The notes beneath the pieces are model-generated. The model was not told where the DNA came from and made no database searches. It was given only the letters and a program-made list of their open reading frames with translations. 64,000 nucleotides of DNA from Nocardioides speluncae (lineage in GTDB: Bacteria; Actinomycetota; Actinomycetes; Propionibacteriales; Nocardioidaceae). Made by a program: the position numbers and the translations under genes. The DNA is taken from the NCBI RefSeq assembly GCF_003121585.1, contig NZ_QEOO01000047.1:62001-126000 (forward strand), written 5' to 3'. The stretch's first letter is position 1. Every line of letters starts with the position of its first letter. Below, in pieces: positions 1 through 8,853 of the stretch.

Positions 1-38
1 AGTGCCGGGAGCCGTTCGACCACTTCAAGTCGCACTGA
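1..38 (+). CDS. paaD: 3' end of paaD (phenylacetyl-CoA epoxidase accessory protein), partial
   Basis: Only the last 11 codons are in the window. They read CREPFDHFKSH followed by TGA at 36-38. This Cys-containing tail is typical of PaaD (PaaJ), a protein needed for activity of the phenylacetyl-CoA 1,2-epoxidase complex. The stop codon overlaps the ATG of the next gene (TGATG), as expected for translationally coupled paaD-paaE. The assignment rests on this short tail plus the neighbour. Confidence 0.7.
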   Translation, partial: CREPFDHFKSH

Positions 39-1102
39 TGGCGCGACACAGTTCCTTCCACGCGCTGAAGGTGAGCGCGATCGACGAGCTGACCGAGGAC
101 TCGGTCGCCCTGACCTTCGAGGTCCCCGACGAGCTGCGTGACGTCTACGCGTTCGAGGCCGGCCAGCACCTGTCCATCCGCGCCGGCGAGGACGAGATCC
201 GGCGCAGCTACTCGATCTGTACGGCGCCGTCCAGCGCCATCCTGCGGATCGGCGTCAAGCGGCTGCCCGGCGGCGCCTTCTCCGGTGAGGTGGTCGGCCG
301 GCTGAAGGTCGGCGACGAGCTCGACGTGATGACGCCCGCGGGCCACTTCTCGACCCCGCTCGACCCGACCGCCCGGAAGCGGTATGCCGCGGTCGCGGCC
401 GGCTCGGGCATCACCCCGGTGCTGTCGATCCTCGCCGCCGCGCTGGAGACCGAGCCGGACTCGGACGCGGTGCTCGTCTACGCCAACCGGACGCACCGGA
501 CCGTGATGTTCCTCGACGAGGTCCACGAGCTGAAGGACCGGTTCCCGGACCGGCTGCAGATCCTGCACGTGCTGTCGCGCGAGGAGCAGGACGTCGAGCT
601 GCTGTCCGGCCGGCTGGATGCCGACCGGATGAAGCGGCTGCTCGGCTCGCTGGTGCCGCCCGACCGGGTCGACGAGTGGTTCCTGTGCGGTCCGCAGCAG
701 ATGGTGCACGAGCTGCGGGGCACGCTGCTGGAGTCCGGCGTCGACCCGGCGCACATCCACCTCGAGCTGTTCCACGCAGACCCGGTACCGCGGGCGCCGA
801 TCGTCGCGGACGCTGTGGAAGGAGCGGCCGAGGTAACGGTGACCCTCGACGGGCGCAGCTCGACGTTCCCGCTGCGGCCCGACGACGTGCCGGTGCTGGA
901 CGCTGCATTGCGGGTCCGCTCCGACGCCCCGTTCGCCTGCAAGGGCGGGGTCTGCGGCACCTGCCGGGCCCGTCTGATCGAGGGCACGGTGGTGATGGAC
1001 ACCAACTGGGCGCTGGAGGCCGACGAGGTCGAGCGCGGCTACGTGCTGACCTGCCAGTCGCACCCGACCTCGCCGAAGGTCGTCCTCGACTACGACGCCT
1101 GA
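38..1102 (+). CDS. paaE: Phenylacetyl-CoA epoxidase reductase subunit PaaE
   Basis: A 354-aa flavodoxin-reductase/ferredoxin fusion that passes electrons from NADPH through FAD and a 2Fe-2S centre to the di-iron epoxidase PaaAC in aerobic phenylacetate breakdown. The N-terminal FAD domain has the RRSYSICTAP motif near residue 55. The nucleotide-binding domain has GSGITPVLSIL near 120 and FLCGPQQM near 216. The C-terminal plant-type ferredoxin domain has ACKGGVCGTC near 300 and a fourth Cys in VLTCQSH. The start is the ATG at 38, because it overlaps the paaD stop; an open frame continues further upstream but belongs to paaD. The rest of the paa operon lies off the left edge. Confidence 0.93.
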   Translation: MARHSSFHALKVSAIDELTEDSVALTFEVPDELRDVYAFEAGQHLSIRAGEDEIRRSYSICTAPSSAILRIGVKRLPGGAFSGEVVGRLKVGDELDVMTPAGHFSTPLDPTARKRYAAVAAGSGITPVLSILAAALETEPDSDAVLVYANRTHRTVMFLDEVHELKDRFPDRLQILHVLSREEQDVELLSGRLDADRMKRLLGSLVPPDRVDEWFLCGPQQMVHELRGTLLESGVDPAHIHLELFHADPVPRAPIVADAVEGAAEVTVTLDGRSSTFPLRPDDVPVLDAALRVRSDAPFACKGGVCGTCRARLIEGTVVMDTNWALEADEVERGYVLTCQSHPTSPKVVLDYDA

Positions 1103-1108
1103 CCCGGC

Positions 1109-1732
1109 TCAGACCGGGCTCAGGACGGCGTAGCCCGCGAGACCGGCGTACACCGTGGTGGTGAGGTACGCCGGCCAGCGTCGCGGCTGCTCGGTGCCGG
1201 GCTGGCGGCGGGCCAGCAGGCCGCCGAGTACGGCGTACCCGAGGTCCATCAGCAGTGCCACGGCCATGAACAGCATGCCGAGCACGAGCAGCTCGCCGGT
1301 CCGACTGCCGGTCCCGGTCGTGAACTGCGGCAGGAAGGCCAGGAAGAACAGGATCACCTTCGGGTTCAGCAGGTTCACCAGCACGCCGTCGGTGAAGGTG
1401 CGGACCAGCCCAGCGACCTCGGCTGGGGCACTTGGGCCGGAGGCGGCCGGGACCCTGCGGAGGGCTCGCACCGCCAGGTAGAGCAGGTACGCCGCACCGG
1501 CGTACTTGATCACCTGAAGGGCCACGGGCGACGCGCCGAGCACGGCGGACAGCCCGATGCTGGTCAGCACGACGTGGACCAGGGTCCCGGCTTCCACGCC
1601 GAGCGCGGAGACGACGCCCGCGCGGGTACCGCCGGCAACGCTGCGAGTCACGATGTAGACCAGGTTGGGACCCGGTATCGCCACCAGCGTGACCGTGGCC
1701 AGCAGAAACGCCAGCAGGGTCGTCTCCGGCAT
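1109..1732 (-). CDS. LysE/RhtB-family amino-acid exporter
   Basis: 207 aa, highly hydrophobic, with about six membrane segments. The N-terminus has the LysE-family pattern AIPGPNLVYIVTRSVAGG, followed by a Gly-rich first cytoplasmic part. The middle motif NPKVILFFLAFLPQF is also characteristic. The family exports amino acids or related small molecules from the cytoplasm; the substrate cannot be read from the sequence. It lies tail-to-tail with paaE (6 bp gap) and 3 bp downstream of the DUF885 gene on the same strand, so the two are probably co-transcribed. Confidence 0.88.
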   Translation of the reverse strand: MPETTLLAFLLATVTLVAIPGPNLVYIVTRSVAGGTRAGVVSALGVEAGTLVHVVLTSIGLSAVLGASPVALQVIKYAGAAYLLYLAVRALRRVPAASGPSAPAEVAGLVRTFTDGVLVNLLNPKVILFFLAFLPQFTTGTGSRTGELLVLGMLFMAVALLMDLGYAVLGGLLARRQPGTEQPRRWPAYLTTTVYAGLAGYAVLSPV

Positions 1733-1735
1733 GGC

Positions 1736-3247
1736 TCAGCCCTCCGTCAGCGCGGTGTCGATGAGCCCCATCGGCGGGGCGCCCAAGGCGAACAGGGCGG
1801 CGTGGAACCGCGGCAGCGAGAAGCCCACTCCCCAGGCCGCACGCGCCCGGTCTCGCAGCCCGAGGATCTCGAGCTTGCCCCAGGTGTAGCGGCCGTACGT
1901 CGGGTCGAAGAGGCCGCGCTGCGCCTCGCTGACGGCGCCGGGACCGACGACGAACGCGTCCTCGGTGAACCGGCGCGCCGCCTCGGCCACGGTCAGGTCG
2001 CCGGTGTGCAGGCCGATCGAGCAGATCAGCCGGGTCACCCGGAGCAGTCCGTCGCGGGCGACCCCTGCGGTGAACCGAGGGTCGTCCGCCCGGTAGCCCT
2101 CCTCGACGCACAGCTCCTCGACGTAGTGCGCCCAGCCCTCGATGAACGCATCGGACGTCAGCAGCCGCCGCACCGGGCTCGGCAGCTGCCGCAGTGCCCG
2201 GAAGTGGGAGAAGTGGCCGGGCGCGACCTCGTGCACCGCGACGCCGGGCAGCTGGGACCGGTTGAACCCCGACGCCAGCCAGGCCCGCTGCTCCGACTCC
2301 GCCCAGCTCGGGTCGGGAAGGGTCACGTAGAACGCGCTCGGACCGTCGGGCTCGTATGGCGCGGCCGCGAAGAGCCCGGCCAGACCCCGGCGCTGCGAGT
2401 CCGGCATCGGCCCGACCTCGCAGACGCCGTCGTCGACCGGGACCAGGCCGCTGCGCGCGGTCCACTCGAGCACCTCGTCGACCAGCAGCCGGGTCTCGTC
2501 GAGCAGCTCGGCCCCGGTAGCCGGGTGGTCCGTTCGGAGGACCCGGAGGGTCTCGCCGGTGGTTGCGTCGGGATCGATCCGGCGGCAGGCGTCGTCCAGC
2601 AGCTGCCGCAGCCGGGCCTGCTCCTTCTCTGCGCGGGCGAGCAGGTCGGCGAGATCGACGTCGATCGCCTCCGATGCCGAGAGCAGCCGCTCCAGTGCCG
2701 AGCGGCCGAGCGCGGCCGACGAATCCCCCTGAATGCTCGCCCAGTCAAGATGGTCGACCAGTCGCTTCAGGGCAGCGCCGGCGGCGGCGTCGCGCCCGGC
2801 GTAGGTCGCGAGCCCACGGGCGAGCGGCACGCTCGCGGACGCCAGCTCGCGGGGCACCCGGTCGAGCGCCTCGACGGCCGCGTCGACGGCGTCCGGCCAG
2901 GCCGCGAGATGCCGGCGCCTGGCCTCCGCGCGCTCCTCGGCGGGAGCGTACGGCCGCTCGTAGACCATCAGCTCGAGGTTGTCGAGGTGCCACAGTGGGT
3001 TGACGCGGTGCAGCTCCAGCTCGCCGAAGCGAACCCGGAGCGCGTTCTCGGTCGCCGCGGCGTGTGCCTCGTCGTGACGGTCGACGTACCCGAGGTCGGC
3101 GGTCAGCCCGGCGAGCGCGCTGCGGACGCCGGCGGGGGAGAGGTCCTGGACGCGCCCGTCGTACTCGTGCCGGCCCGCGGAGTCGCGGACGTACGGTAGG
3201 GACAGTTCGCAGATGGCCTGCAGGCGGGTGTCTAGCTCTTCGTTCAT
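1736..3247 (-). CDS. DUF885-family putative metallohydrolase
   Basis: 503 aa. The call rests on the DUF885 signature AVHEVAPGHFSHF (H-E-x4-G-H) and the downstream EGWAHYVEELCVEEGY segment, which in this family resemble zinc-peptidase motifs. Family members are often annotated as putative peptidases or hydrolases, and few are characterised. The frame is open far upstream, but the first credible Met is MNEELDTRLQ at 3247; everything beyond is antisense to the MocR gene. The divergent intergenic space to MocR is only 42 bp, so the two promoters must overlap. This arrangement suggests that MocR controls this gene. Confidence 0.85.
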   Translation of the reverse strand: MNEELDTRLQAICELSLPYVRDSAGRHEYDGRVQDLSPAGVRSALAGLTADLGYVDRHDEAHAAATENALRVRFGELELHRVNPLWHLDNLELMVYERPYAPAEERAEARRRHLAAWPDAVDAAVEALDRVPRELASASVPLARGLATYAGRDAAAGAALKRLVDHLDWASIQGDSSAALGRSALERLLSASEAIDVDLADLLARAEKEQARLRQLLDDACRRIDPDATTGETLRVLRTDHPATGAELLDETRLLVDEVLEWTARSGLVPVDDGVCEVGPMPDSQRRGLAGLFAAAPYEPDGPSAFYVTLPDPSWAESEQRAWLASGFNRSQLPGVAVHEVAPGHFSHFRALRQLPSPVRRLLTSDAFIEGWAHYVEELCVEEGYRADDPRFTAGVARDGLLRVTRLICSIGLHTGDLTVAEAARRFTEDAFVVGPGAVSEAQRGLFDPTYGRYTWGKLEILGLRDRARAAWGVGFSLPRFHAALFALGAPPMGLIDTALTEG

Positions 3248-3289
3248 GCGAACCACTGTGGTGTCGCGTAGACAGGAGGACCCGGTCCA

Positions 3290-4729
3290 ATGGCGGGAGA
3301 AGTGGACCGAATCGAGGCTCACCAGCTCGCCGAGCTGCTCGCCGGCTGGAGCACGGCCTCCGGACCGCTGTACCAGCGGCTGGCCGGTGCTCTCCGCAAG
3401 GCCGTGCATGCCGACCAGCTGGCCTCGGGCATCCGCCTGCCGTCCGAGCGCGATCTCGCCCGGGCGGTCGCGCTCAGCCGGTCGACCGTGGTCGCGGCGT
3501 ACGACGAGCTGCGGGCCGACGGTCTCGTCGAGAGCCGCCGGGGGAGCGGTACGACGGTCGCCGTACTGCCCCAGCTGCGGCGGCCGGGAGCCGACGGCGT
3601 GGTGCCGGGCGGGCAGGGCAACGCGATCATGCAACGACTGGTCGACAGCCCGTCGGACGTCATTTCGCTGACCACGGCCGAGGCGTCCGCCGGCCCTGAA
3701 CTGGCCCATGCCCTCGCGGAGGTCGCCCGGCACGACATGGCCGCACTCACCGCGGAGGCTGGCTATCACCCGCGTGGCATGGTGGCGCTGCGGACCGCGC
3801 TCGCCGAGGACTTCACGGCGCAGGGCGTGCCCACGACAGCGGATCAGGTCGTGGTCACCACCGGCGCCACCCAGGCGATCGCGCTGGTCGCCCAGACCTA
3901 CCTGCGCAAGGGGTCGGTCGTGCTGGTGGAGTCGCCAGGCTGGCCGGGCTGTCTCGACGTCTTCCGGGCGGCCGGCGCGACCACGCTCGGGGTCGCGATG
4001 GACGAGGAAGGGGTCCGGGTCGACGCCTTCGCCGCGGCGCTCCCGAGCAAGCCGTCGCTGGTGTTCCTGATGCCGACGCACCACAACCCGACGGGCACGC
4101 TGATGTCCGCGTCGCGTCGCCGCCGGATCAGTGAGCTCGCTCGTGCCGAGGGCATCCCGCTCGTCGAGGACAACTCCTACAACACCGACGCCGACTCCTC
4201 GACGCTGCCGCGCCCGATCGCGGCGTACGGCGGCGGCGAGGTGGTGAGCATCGGCTCGCTGGCGAAGACGCTGTGGCCGGGCCTGCGGATCGGCTGGCTT
4301 CGAGCGCCCGAGGAGGTGGCCGAGCGCGTGGCGCGGCACAAGGTGATCGCCGACATGGGCACCCCACTCATCGACCAGGCCGTCGCGCTGCGGCTGATAC
4401 CTCGGCTGGGCGAGATCACGGCTGCCCACGCCGCCGTCCTACGCGCCCGCCGGGAGCATCTCGGCGGCCTGCTGAAGGCCCACCTGCCCGACTGGCGCTG
4501 GCAGCCGCCCGCGGGTGGCTCGGCGCTGTGGATCGAGCTACCCGGCGTCGACGCACGCGTGTTCGCCCAGGTGGCGCTGCGGTACGGCGTCGAGGTGGTG
4601 CCCGGCGCCTCGACGGACACCGCCGGCATCCACGACAGCTTCGTCCGGCTGCCGTTCACCTTCCCGGAGGCCACGCTCACCGAGGTCGTCGCCAGGCTGA
4701 CGAAGGCCTGGGCCGCGCTCGGACGTTAG
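3290..4729 (+). CDS. MocR-type (GntR/aminotransferase) transcriptional regulator
   Basis: 479 aa. An N-terminal winged-helix GntR domain (residues about 20-90, with RLPSERDLARAVALSRSTV) is joined to a fold-type-I aminotransferase-like domain. The PLP lysine is in VSIGSLAKTLWPG near residue 325, and MPTHHNPTG supplies the conserved Asn-Pro. MocR proteins sense PLP or PLP adducts and usually regulate a divergent neighbour, here the DUF885 gene and possibly the exporter after it. ATG follows a strong AGGAGG. The 3' end overlaps the convergent hydrolase by 4 bp. Confidence 0.9.
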   Translation: MAGEVDRIEAHQLAELLAGWSTASGPLYQRLAGALRKAVHADQLASGIRLPSERDLARAVALSRSTVVAAYDELRADGLVESRRGSGTTVAVLPQLRRPGADGVVPGGQGNAIMQRLVDSPSDVISLTTAEASAGPELAHALAEVARHDMAALTAEAGYHPRGMVALRTALAEDFTAQGVPTTADQVVVTTGATQAIALVAQTYLRKGSVVLVESPGWPGCLDVFRAAGATTLGVAMDEEGVRVDAFAAALPSKPSLVFLMPTHHNPTGTLMSASRRRRISELARAEGIPLVEDNSYNTDADSSTLPRPIAAYGGGEVVSIGSLAKTLWPGLRIGWLRAPEEVAERVARHKVIADMGTPLIDQAVALRLIPRLGEITAAHAAVLRARREHLGGLLKAHLPDWRWQPPAGGSALWIELPGVDARVFAQVALRYGVEVVPGASTDTAGIHDSFVRLPFTFPEATLTEVVARLTKAWAALGR

Positions 4730-5388
4730 GCGTACGCCGACTCGACCAGCTCGGCGACCAGCTTCGGCTGCTCCAGCATCGGCAGATGGGCGGTGTCCAG
4801 CCGGTCGACCGGCCCACCGATCTCCGCCGCGTACTTCTGCTGGAGGGACTCGGGGAACTCCTTGTCGCCCGTGGTGAGCAGATAGCGGCGTACCTCGGGG
4901 AACACGCGCGGCGAGACCGGGTCGCGGTAGACCCGCTGCGACTCGGGGTCGAAGTCGGCCACGATCCGGTCGGCCTGCTCGGCTGTGAGACCGGCCGCCA
5001 ACCCGCTGCGGATGCTCTTGGCCGGAGGCCGGGTGCCCATCAGCCGCATCGCGAGGCTGACGACATGGCGCTGTGGCGACGGCAGCGCGCCGAGGAAGGA
5101 GCTGCCGGCCGCCGGGATGATCGCCGACACGCCGAAGAAGCCGGTGACTCGCTCGGGCTGCTGGGCGAGCAGCTCGCTGCCCACGACGCCGCCGAGCGAG
5201 TGGGCGACCACGCCGTACGACTCCCAGCCGTCGGCGGTGGCGGCGGCTGCCGCGGCGTACTCGGCGAGGCTGGCCGATCCCCGCGGGTACTCCACGACCC
5301 GGGTCTCGACGGGCAGCTGGGCGCGCACATCGTCCCAGATCCAGGCGGGCAGTCCGGCACCACTGAGCAGCAGAAGGGGAGTCGTCAT
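4726..5388 (-). CDS. Alpha/beta hydrolase, paralogue 1
   Basis: 220 aa. The opening LLLLSGAGLPAWIWDDVRA and the nucleophile elbow VAHSLGGVVGSE (Ser near residue 76) mark an alpha/beta hydrolase. A C-terminal His in DTAHLPMLEQP could complete the triad. The substrate is unknown. The start is the ATG at 5388, which gives the same N-terminus (MTTP) as its downstream-coordinate paralogue; longer frames are not supported. The next gene, 43 bp away on the same strand, is a clear duplicate (see 5432-6106). Confidence 0.85.
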   Translation of the reverse strand: MTTPLLLLSGAGLPAWIWDDVRAQLPVETRVVEYPRGSASLAEYAAAAAATADGWESYGVVAHSLGGVVGSELLAQQPERVTGFFGVSAIIPAAGSSFLGALPSPQRHVVSLAMRLMGTRPPAKSIRSGLAAGLTAEQADRIVADFDPESQRVYRDPVSPRVFPEVRRYLLTTGDKEFPESLQQKYAAEIGGPVDRLDTAHLPMLEQPKLVAELVESAYA

Positions 5389-5431
5389 GTGGCGGACACT
5401 AGTGGCCACCACCGACAGTCCGGCCGCGCCC

Positions 5432-6106
5432 TCAGTCCGCCTCAAACGTGTCCGCGATGATGCCGGCCAGCTGGCTCGCCTGCTGAAGCATCGGCAGATG
5501 TCCGGCCCGGACCCGGTGGATCCCACCGCCGACCTTTGCGGCGTACTTCTTCTGGAGCCGCACCGGGTAGGCGCGCACCTTGGTGGTCACGACGTAGCCG
5601 CTGGTCGCGGGGAACTCTCGTTTCTCCGACACCTGGTCGCGGTAGACGTTGACGGACTCCGTTGCGAACTCGCTGACGATCCGGTCGGTCTCGTCACGCC
5701 GGATCCCGGCGCAGAGATCGCGGCGGATGATCTTCGCCGGCGGCCGGGTGCCCAGGATGTCCAGCACGTTGCTGACGTTCTTCCGCTGCAGGAACGGCAG
5801 TCCGTCCAGGAACGACTCGCCCGCCTCGGGGATGATCGCGGCGACGCCGAGGAAGCCCGTGACCCGGTCGGGCTCGCGCGCCACCAGCTCGCTGCCGATA
5901 ACTCCGCCGAGCGAGTGGGCGATCACGCCGTACGACTCCCACCCGTCGGCGGTCTCGGCGGCTGCCTCGGCGTACTCCTCGAGGCTGGCCGAGCCGCGCG
6001 GATAGGCCACGACCCGGGTCGGGGTGAGCAGGGTGGCGCGCACTTCGTCCCAGATCCAGGAGGGAAGACCGGCGCCGCTAAGCAGCAGAAGAGGCGGTGT
6101 CGTCAT
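5432..6106 (-). CDS. Alpha/beta hydrolase, paralogue 2
   Basis: 224 aa with the same plan as the preceding hydrolase: MTTPPLLLLSGAGLPSWIW, nucleophile elbow IAHSLGGVIGSE, and C-terminal RAGHLPMLQQ with the likely catalytic His. Long stretches match paralogue 1 nearly residue for residue, such as PRGSASLxEYAxAAAxTADG and GTRPPAK, while the C-terminal third has drifted. This is best read as a tandem duplication followed by divergence. The substrate is unknown. A DUF3043 gene on the same strand starts upstream and ends 3 bp before this start. Confidence 0.85.
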   Translation of the reverse strand: MTTPPLLLLSGAGLPSWIWDEVRATLLTPTRVVAYPRGSASLEEYAEAAAETADGWESYGVIAHSLGGVIGSELVAREPDRVTGFLGVAAIIPEAGESFLDGLPFLQRKNVSNVLDILGTRPPAKIIRRDLCAGIRRDETDRIVSEFATESVNVYRDQVSEKREFPATSGYVVTTKVRAYPVRLQKKYAAKVGGGIHRVRAGHLPMLQQASQLAGIIADTFEAD

Positions 6107-6109
6107 CGG

Positions 6110-6700
6110 TCAGCTGTAGTTCTCGGGGAGCTCCTGGCCGAACTTGACCTGTGCCTTCGGAAGCCGCATGAACTTCATCTGCAGCGCCCGCGAGATCGCG
6201 TAGAAGGTGGTGCCCCGCATCGACTCGTCGGGGAACCGCCGGCCCAGCTCGCGGCGCAGCCGGAACCGCATGATCACCAGGTCGACGACCACCAGCAGCA
6301 GGATCGTGGGCAGCAGCACGTTGCTCCAGCGCACCGCGCTGGCGTTGCCGGAGTAGCCGAGGATCATGATCACGATCAGCAGCGGCAGCATCAGCTCCAC
6401 GAACGACATCCGCACGTCCACGAAGTCGCGCACGAAGCGCCGGACCGGGCCCTTGTCGCGGGCCGGCAGGTAGCGCTCGTCGCCGGTCTTCATCGCCTGC
6501 CGGATCTTCTGGCTGGACTCGGTGCGGGTGGCCCGCTGTCGGCGTGCCAGCTCCTTGCGGTCACGCGGCACTCGGGCCCGCTCGCGGGCGGCTGCCTCGG
6601 CCTCGCGGCGGGTGGGGGTGGGCCGGCCCTTGCCGCCCTCCTTGATGAGCGAGGTGGACTCGGTCTCGGCCGGGGTCTCCGGCTTGGTACGACGGAACAA
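6110..6700 (-). CDS. DUF3043-family membrane protein
   Basis: 196 aa. The Lys/Arg-rich start (GGKGRPTPTRREAEAAARER) is the hallmark of DUF3043, a family found in actinobacteria and of unknown function. Two membrane helices follow (FVELMLPLLIVIMILGY and VLLPTILLLVVVDLVIM), then a conserved cytoplasmic tail. I place the start at TTG 6700 (protein begins FRRTKPE), because it is preceded by AAGAAGG at good spacing and family members usually begin MFRR. An upstream Met at about 6814 would add a low-complexity extension without a clear ribosome site. The gene is divergent from pspA. Confidence 0.78.
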   Translation of the reverse strand: MFRRTKPETPAETESTSLIKEGGKGRPTPTRREAEAAARERARVPRDRKELARRQRATRTESSQKIRQAMKTGDERYLPARDKGPVRRFVRDFVDVRMSFVELMLPLLIVIMILGYSGNASAVRWSNVLLPTILLLVVVDLVIMRFRLRRELGRRFPDESMRGTTFYAISRALQMKFMRLPKAQVKFGQELPENYS

Positions 6701-6860
6701 CGGGCTGCCTTCTTCGTCGGTGGATCGGGCCCGGGCGGGCCCAGCCAGCCTACCCGTGGCCGCGACCTGCGCCGTATCCGAAGGTCCACTCGCCCAAGGC
6801 TTGGTTTTGGTCATAGTGTGAGAACGACGAGACCACACCAGGGAAGGGGCCGCACGTCCC

Positions 6861-7643
6861 ATGAGCCTCATGAAGCGCATCAGCCTGATCTTCCGGTCCA
6901 AGGCCAACAAGGCCCTCGACCGTGCGGAGGACCCCCGCGAGACCCTCGACTACAGCTACCAGCGGCAGCTCGAGCTGCTGTCGAAGGTACGCCGCGGCGT
7001 GGCCGATGTCGCCACCAGCCGCAAGCGGGTCGAGCTGCAGGTCAACCAGCTCGAGGCGCAGGGTGCCAAGCTGCAGGACCAGGCGCAGAAGGCGATCACG
7101 ATGGGTCGCGAGGACCTCGCGCGCGAGGCCCTCACCCGCAAGTCCGGCCTGAACAACCAGATCACCGACCTCAAGGCCCAGCACGCCCAGCTCCAGGGCG
7201 AGGAGGAGAAGCTCACCCTCGCGCAGCAGCGGCTGCAGGCGAAGGTCGAGGCCTTCCGGACCCGCAAGGAGACGATCAAGGCGACGTACACCGCGGCCGA
7301 GGCGCAGACCCGCATCAACGAGGCGATGTCCGGCATCGGCGAGGAGATGGGCGACGTCGGCATGGCCATCCAGCGGGCCGAGGACAAGACCGCGCAGCTG
7401 CAGGCCCGTGCCGGCGCCATCGACGAGCTGATCGCCTCCGGCGCGCTCGACGACGTCACCCAGACCGGTGCGGGCGACGACATCGCCCGCGAGCTGGAGT
7501 CGATGAGCTCGCAGGCCGACGTCGAGGCCGAGCTGGCCCGCCTGAAGGGCGGCGCTCCGGCTCCCGAGGCGATCGAGTCAGCGCCCCAGGGCGACATCTT
7601 GAAGGCCGACGGGCAGAAGGCGGCCGAAGGAGGCCAATCATGA
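6861..7643 (+). CDS. pspA: PspA/IM30 family phage-shock protein
   Basis: 260 aa, almost entirely helical coiled coil, beginning MSLMKRISLIFRSKANKALD with an amphipathic N-terminal helix and the usual PspA pattern (TLDYSYQRQLELL, then long Gln/Glu/Lys heptads). PspA/IM30 proteins coat stressed inner membrane and limit proton leakage. The gene starts a four-gene run, pspA-pspAA-htpX-like-pspAB, and overlaps pspAA by ATGA. It is a few residues longer than E. coli PspA and has an acidic and Ala/Gly-rich C-terminal tail. Confidence 0.92.
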   Translation: MSLMKRISLIFRSKANKALDRAEDPRETLDYSYQRQLELLSKVRRGVADVATSRKRVELQVNQLEAQGAKLQDQAQKAITMGREDLAREALTRKSGLNNQITDLKAQHAQLQGEEEKLTLAQQRLQAKVEAFRTRKETIKATYTAAEAQTRINEAMSGIGEEMGDVGMAIQRAEDKTAQLQARAGAIDELIASGALDDVTQTGAGDDIARELESMSSQADVEAELARLKGGAPAPEAIESAPQGDILKADGQKAAEGGQS

Positions 7644-7918
7644 TCGTCCGGATCCTGGGCGAGGGACAGTACGACGTCTCCGACGAGGCGCTGGGCCGGC
7701 TCAACGAGCTGGACGCCGTGGTCGAGTCGGCCGTCGACGGCAACGACGAGGCGGCCTTCGAGGCCGCGCTCGCCGCGCTGCTCGACGGCGTCCGCACGAT
7801 CGGGGTGCACCACGCCGACGACTCGCTCGACGAGTCCGACCTGATCCTGCCGCCGGCCGACGCGAGCATCGACGAGGTCCGGCAGATGCTCAACGACGAC
7901 GGGCTGATCCCCGGCTGA
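7640..7918 (+). CDS. pspAA: PspA-associated protein PspAA
   Basis: 92 aa. Start MIVRILGEGQYDVSDEALGR, with ATG overlapping the pspA stop (ATGA). The short acidic protein matches PspAA, a partner encoded next to pspA in many actinobacteria. It contains the characteristic D-E-S-D-L-I-L-P-P segment in the middle. Its biochemical role is not established; coupling to pspA implies assembly with or modulation of PspA. The next gene starts 15 bp downstream. Confidence 0.88.
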   Translation: MIVRILGEGQYDVSDEALGRLNELDAVVESAVDGNDEAAFEAALAALLDGVRTIGVHHADDSLDESDLILPPADASIDEVRQMLNDDGLIPG

Positions 7919-7933
7919 CGCCGGGCAGAATCG

Positions 7934-8848
7934 GTGGCTAGATCTCGGTTCATCAAGGACACCGGGCTGACCGCTCGGATGACCCTGGTGATGTTCCTCC
8001 TGGGTGCGCTCTTCGTCGGCCTGGTGACGACGCTGATGTTCGCCTTCCCGAAGTACGCGTGGATCATCGGACTGATCGGCATCGGCATCGCGTTCTACCA
8101 GTGGTGGACCTCCGACAAGGTGGCGATGCGCGCGATGCGGGCGCGCGAGGTGACCCCGGAGGAGGCGCCCGAGCTGCACGGCATGATCGACCGTCTCTGC
8201 GCGATGGCGGACATGCCCAAGCCGCGGGTCGGCGTGGCCGATCTCGATATCCCCAACGCGTTCGCGACCGGCCGCTCGCCCAACCGGGCAGCGGTCTGCG
8301 TGACCACCGGGATCCTGCAGAAGCTGGACGCCGAGGAGCTGGAGGGCGTGCTCGCCCACGAGCTGTCCCATGTCGCGCACCGCGACGTACTCGTGATGAC
8401 GATCGCCTCGTCCGCCGGCATCGTCGCCTCGATGCTCACCCGCAGCGCCCAGTACGGCGGCGTCCACCTCAGCCGCGGCAACAACCGCGACAACGGTGGT
8501 GCTCCGGCGTATCTCGTCGCGCTGCTGGTCAGCCTGATCGTGTACGCCGTGAGCTTCCTGCTGCTGCGGCTGCTGTCGCGCTACCGCGAGCTGTGCGCCG
8601 ACCGATCGGGCGCCTATCTGACGATGAAGCCGGCCGCGCTCGGCTCCGCGCTGCAGAAGATCACTGGCGAGATGGCCGCGATCCCGCAGAAGGACCTGCG
8701 CGCCTCAAGCTCGATGAACGCCTTCTTCATCGCGCCGGCGATCAGCGGCGCCACCTTCAAGACGCTGACCTCCACCCACCCGTCCCTCGAACAGCGGCTG
8801 GAGCAGCTGGCCCGGATCCAGGCCGAGCTCGGCCGGCCGACGGGCTAG
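7934..8848 (+). CDS. htpX: HtpX-like M48 membrane zinc metalloprotease
   Basis: 304 aa. Two N-terminal membrane segments (residues about 15-60) precede the zinc motif AHELSHVAHRDVLV (HExxH, near residue 140). Two more hydrophobic helices follow (about 155-215), then the third zinc-ligand region YRELCADRSGAYL. HtpX proteases degrade misfolded membrane proteins. Its place between pspAA and pspAB ties it to the envelope-stress response. GTG start 15 bp after pspAA. The standalone name htpX is by similarity; some annotations call it only an M48 peptidase. Confidence 0.9.
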   Translation: MARSRFIKDTGLTARMTLVMFLLGALFVGLVTTLMFAFPKYAWIIGLIGIGIAFYQWWTSDKVAMRAMRAREVTPEEAPELHGMIDRLCAMADMPKPRVGVADLDIPNAFATGRSPNRAAVCVTTGILQKLDAEELEGVLAHELSHVAHRDVLVMTIASSAGIVASMLTRSAQYGGVHLSRGNNRDNGGAPAYLVALLVSLIVYAVSFLLLRLLSRYRELCADRSGAYLTMKPAALGSALQKITGEMAAIPQKDLRASSSMNAFFIAPAISGATFKTLTSTHPSLEQRLEQLARIQAELGRPTG

Positions 8849-8853
8849 CCGCG

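Noticed and set aside
1736..4429. 897-aa minus-strand frame as one protein
   Set aside because: Only the part up to 3247 is the DUF885 protein; the rest is antisense to the MocR coding sequence and rich in Arg/Gly/Gln.
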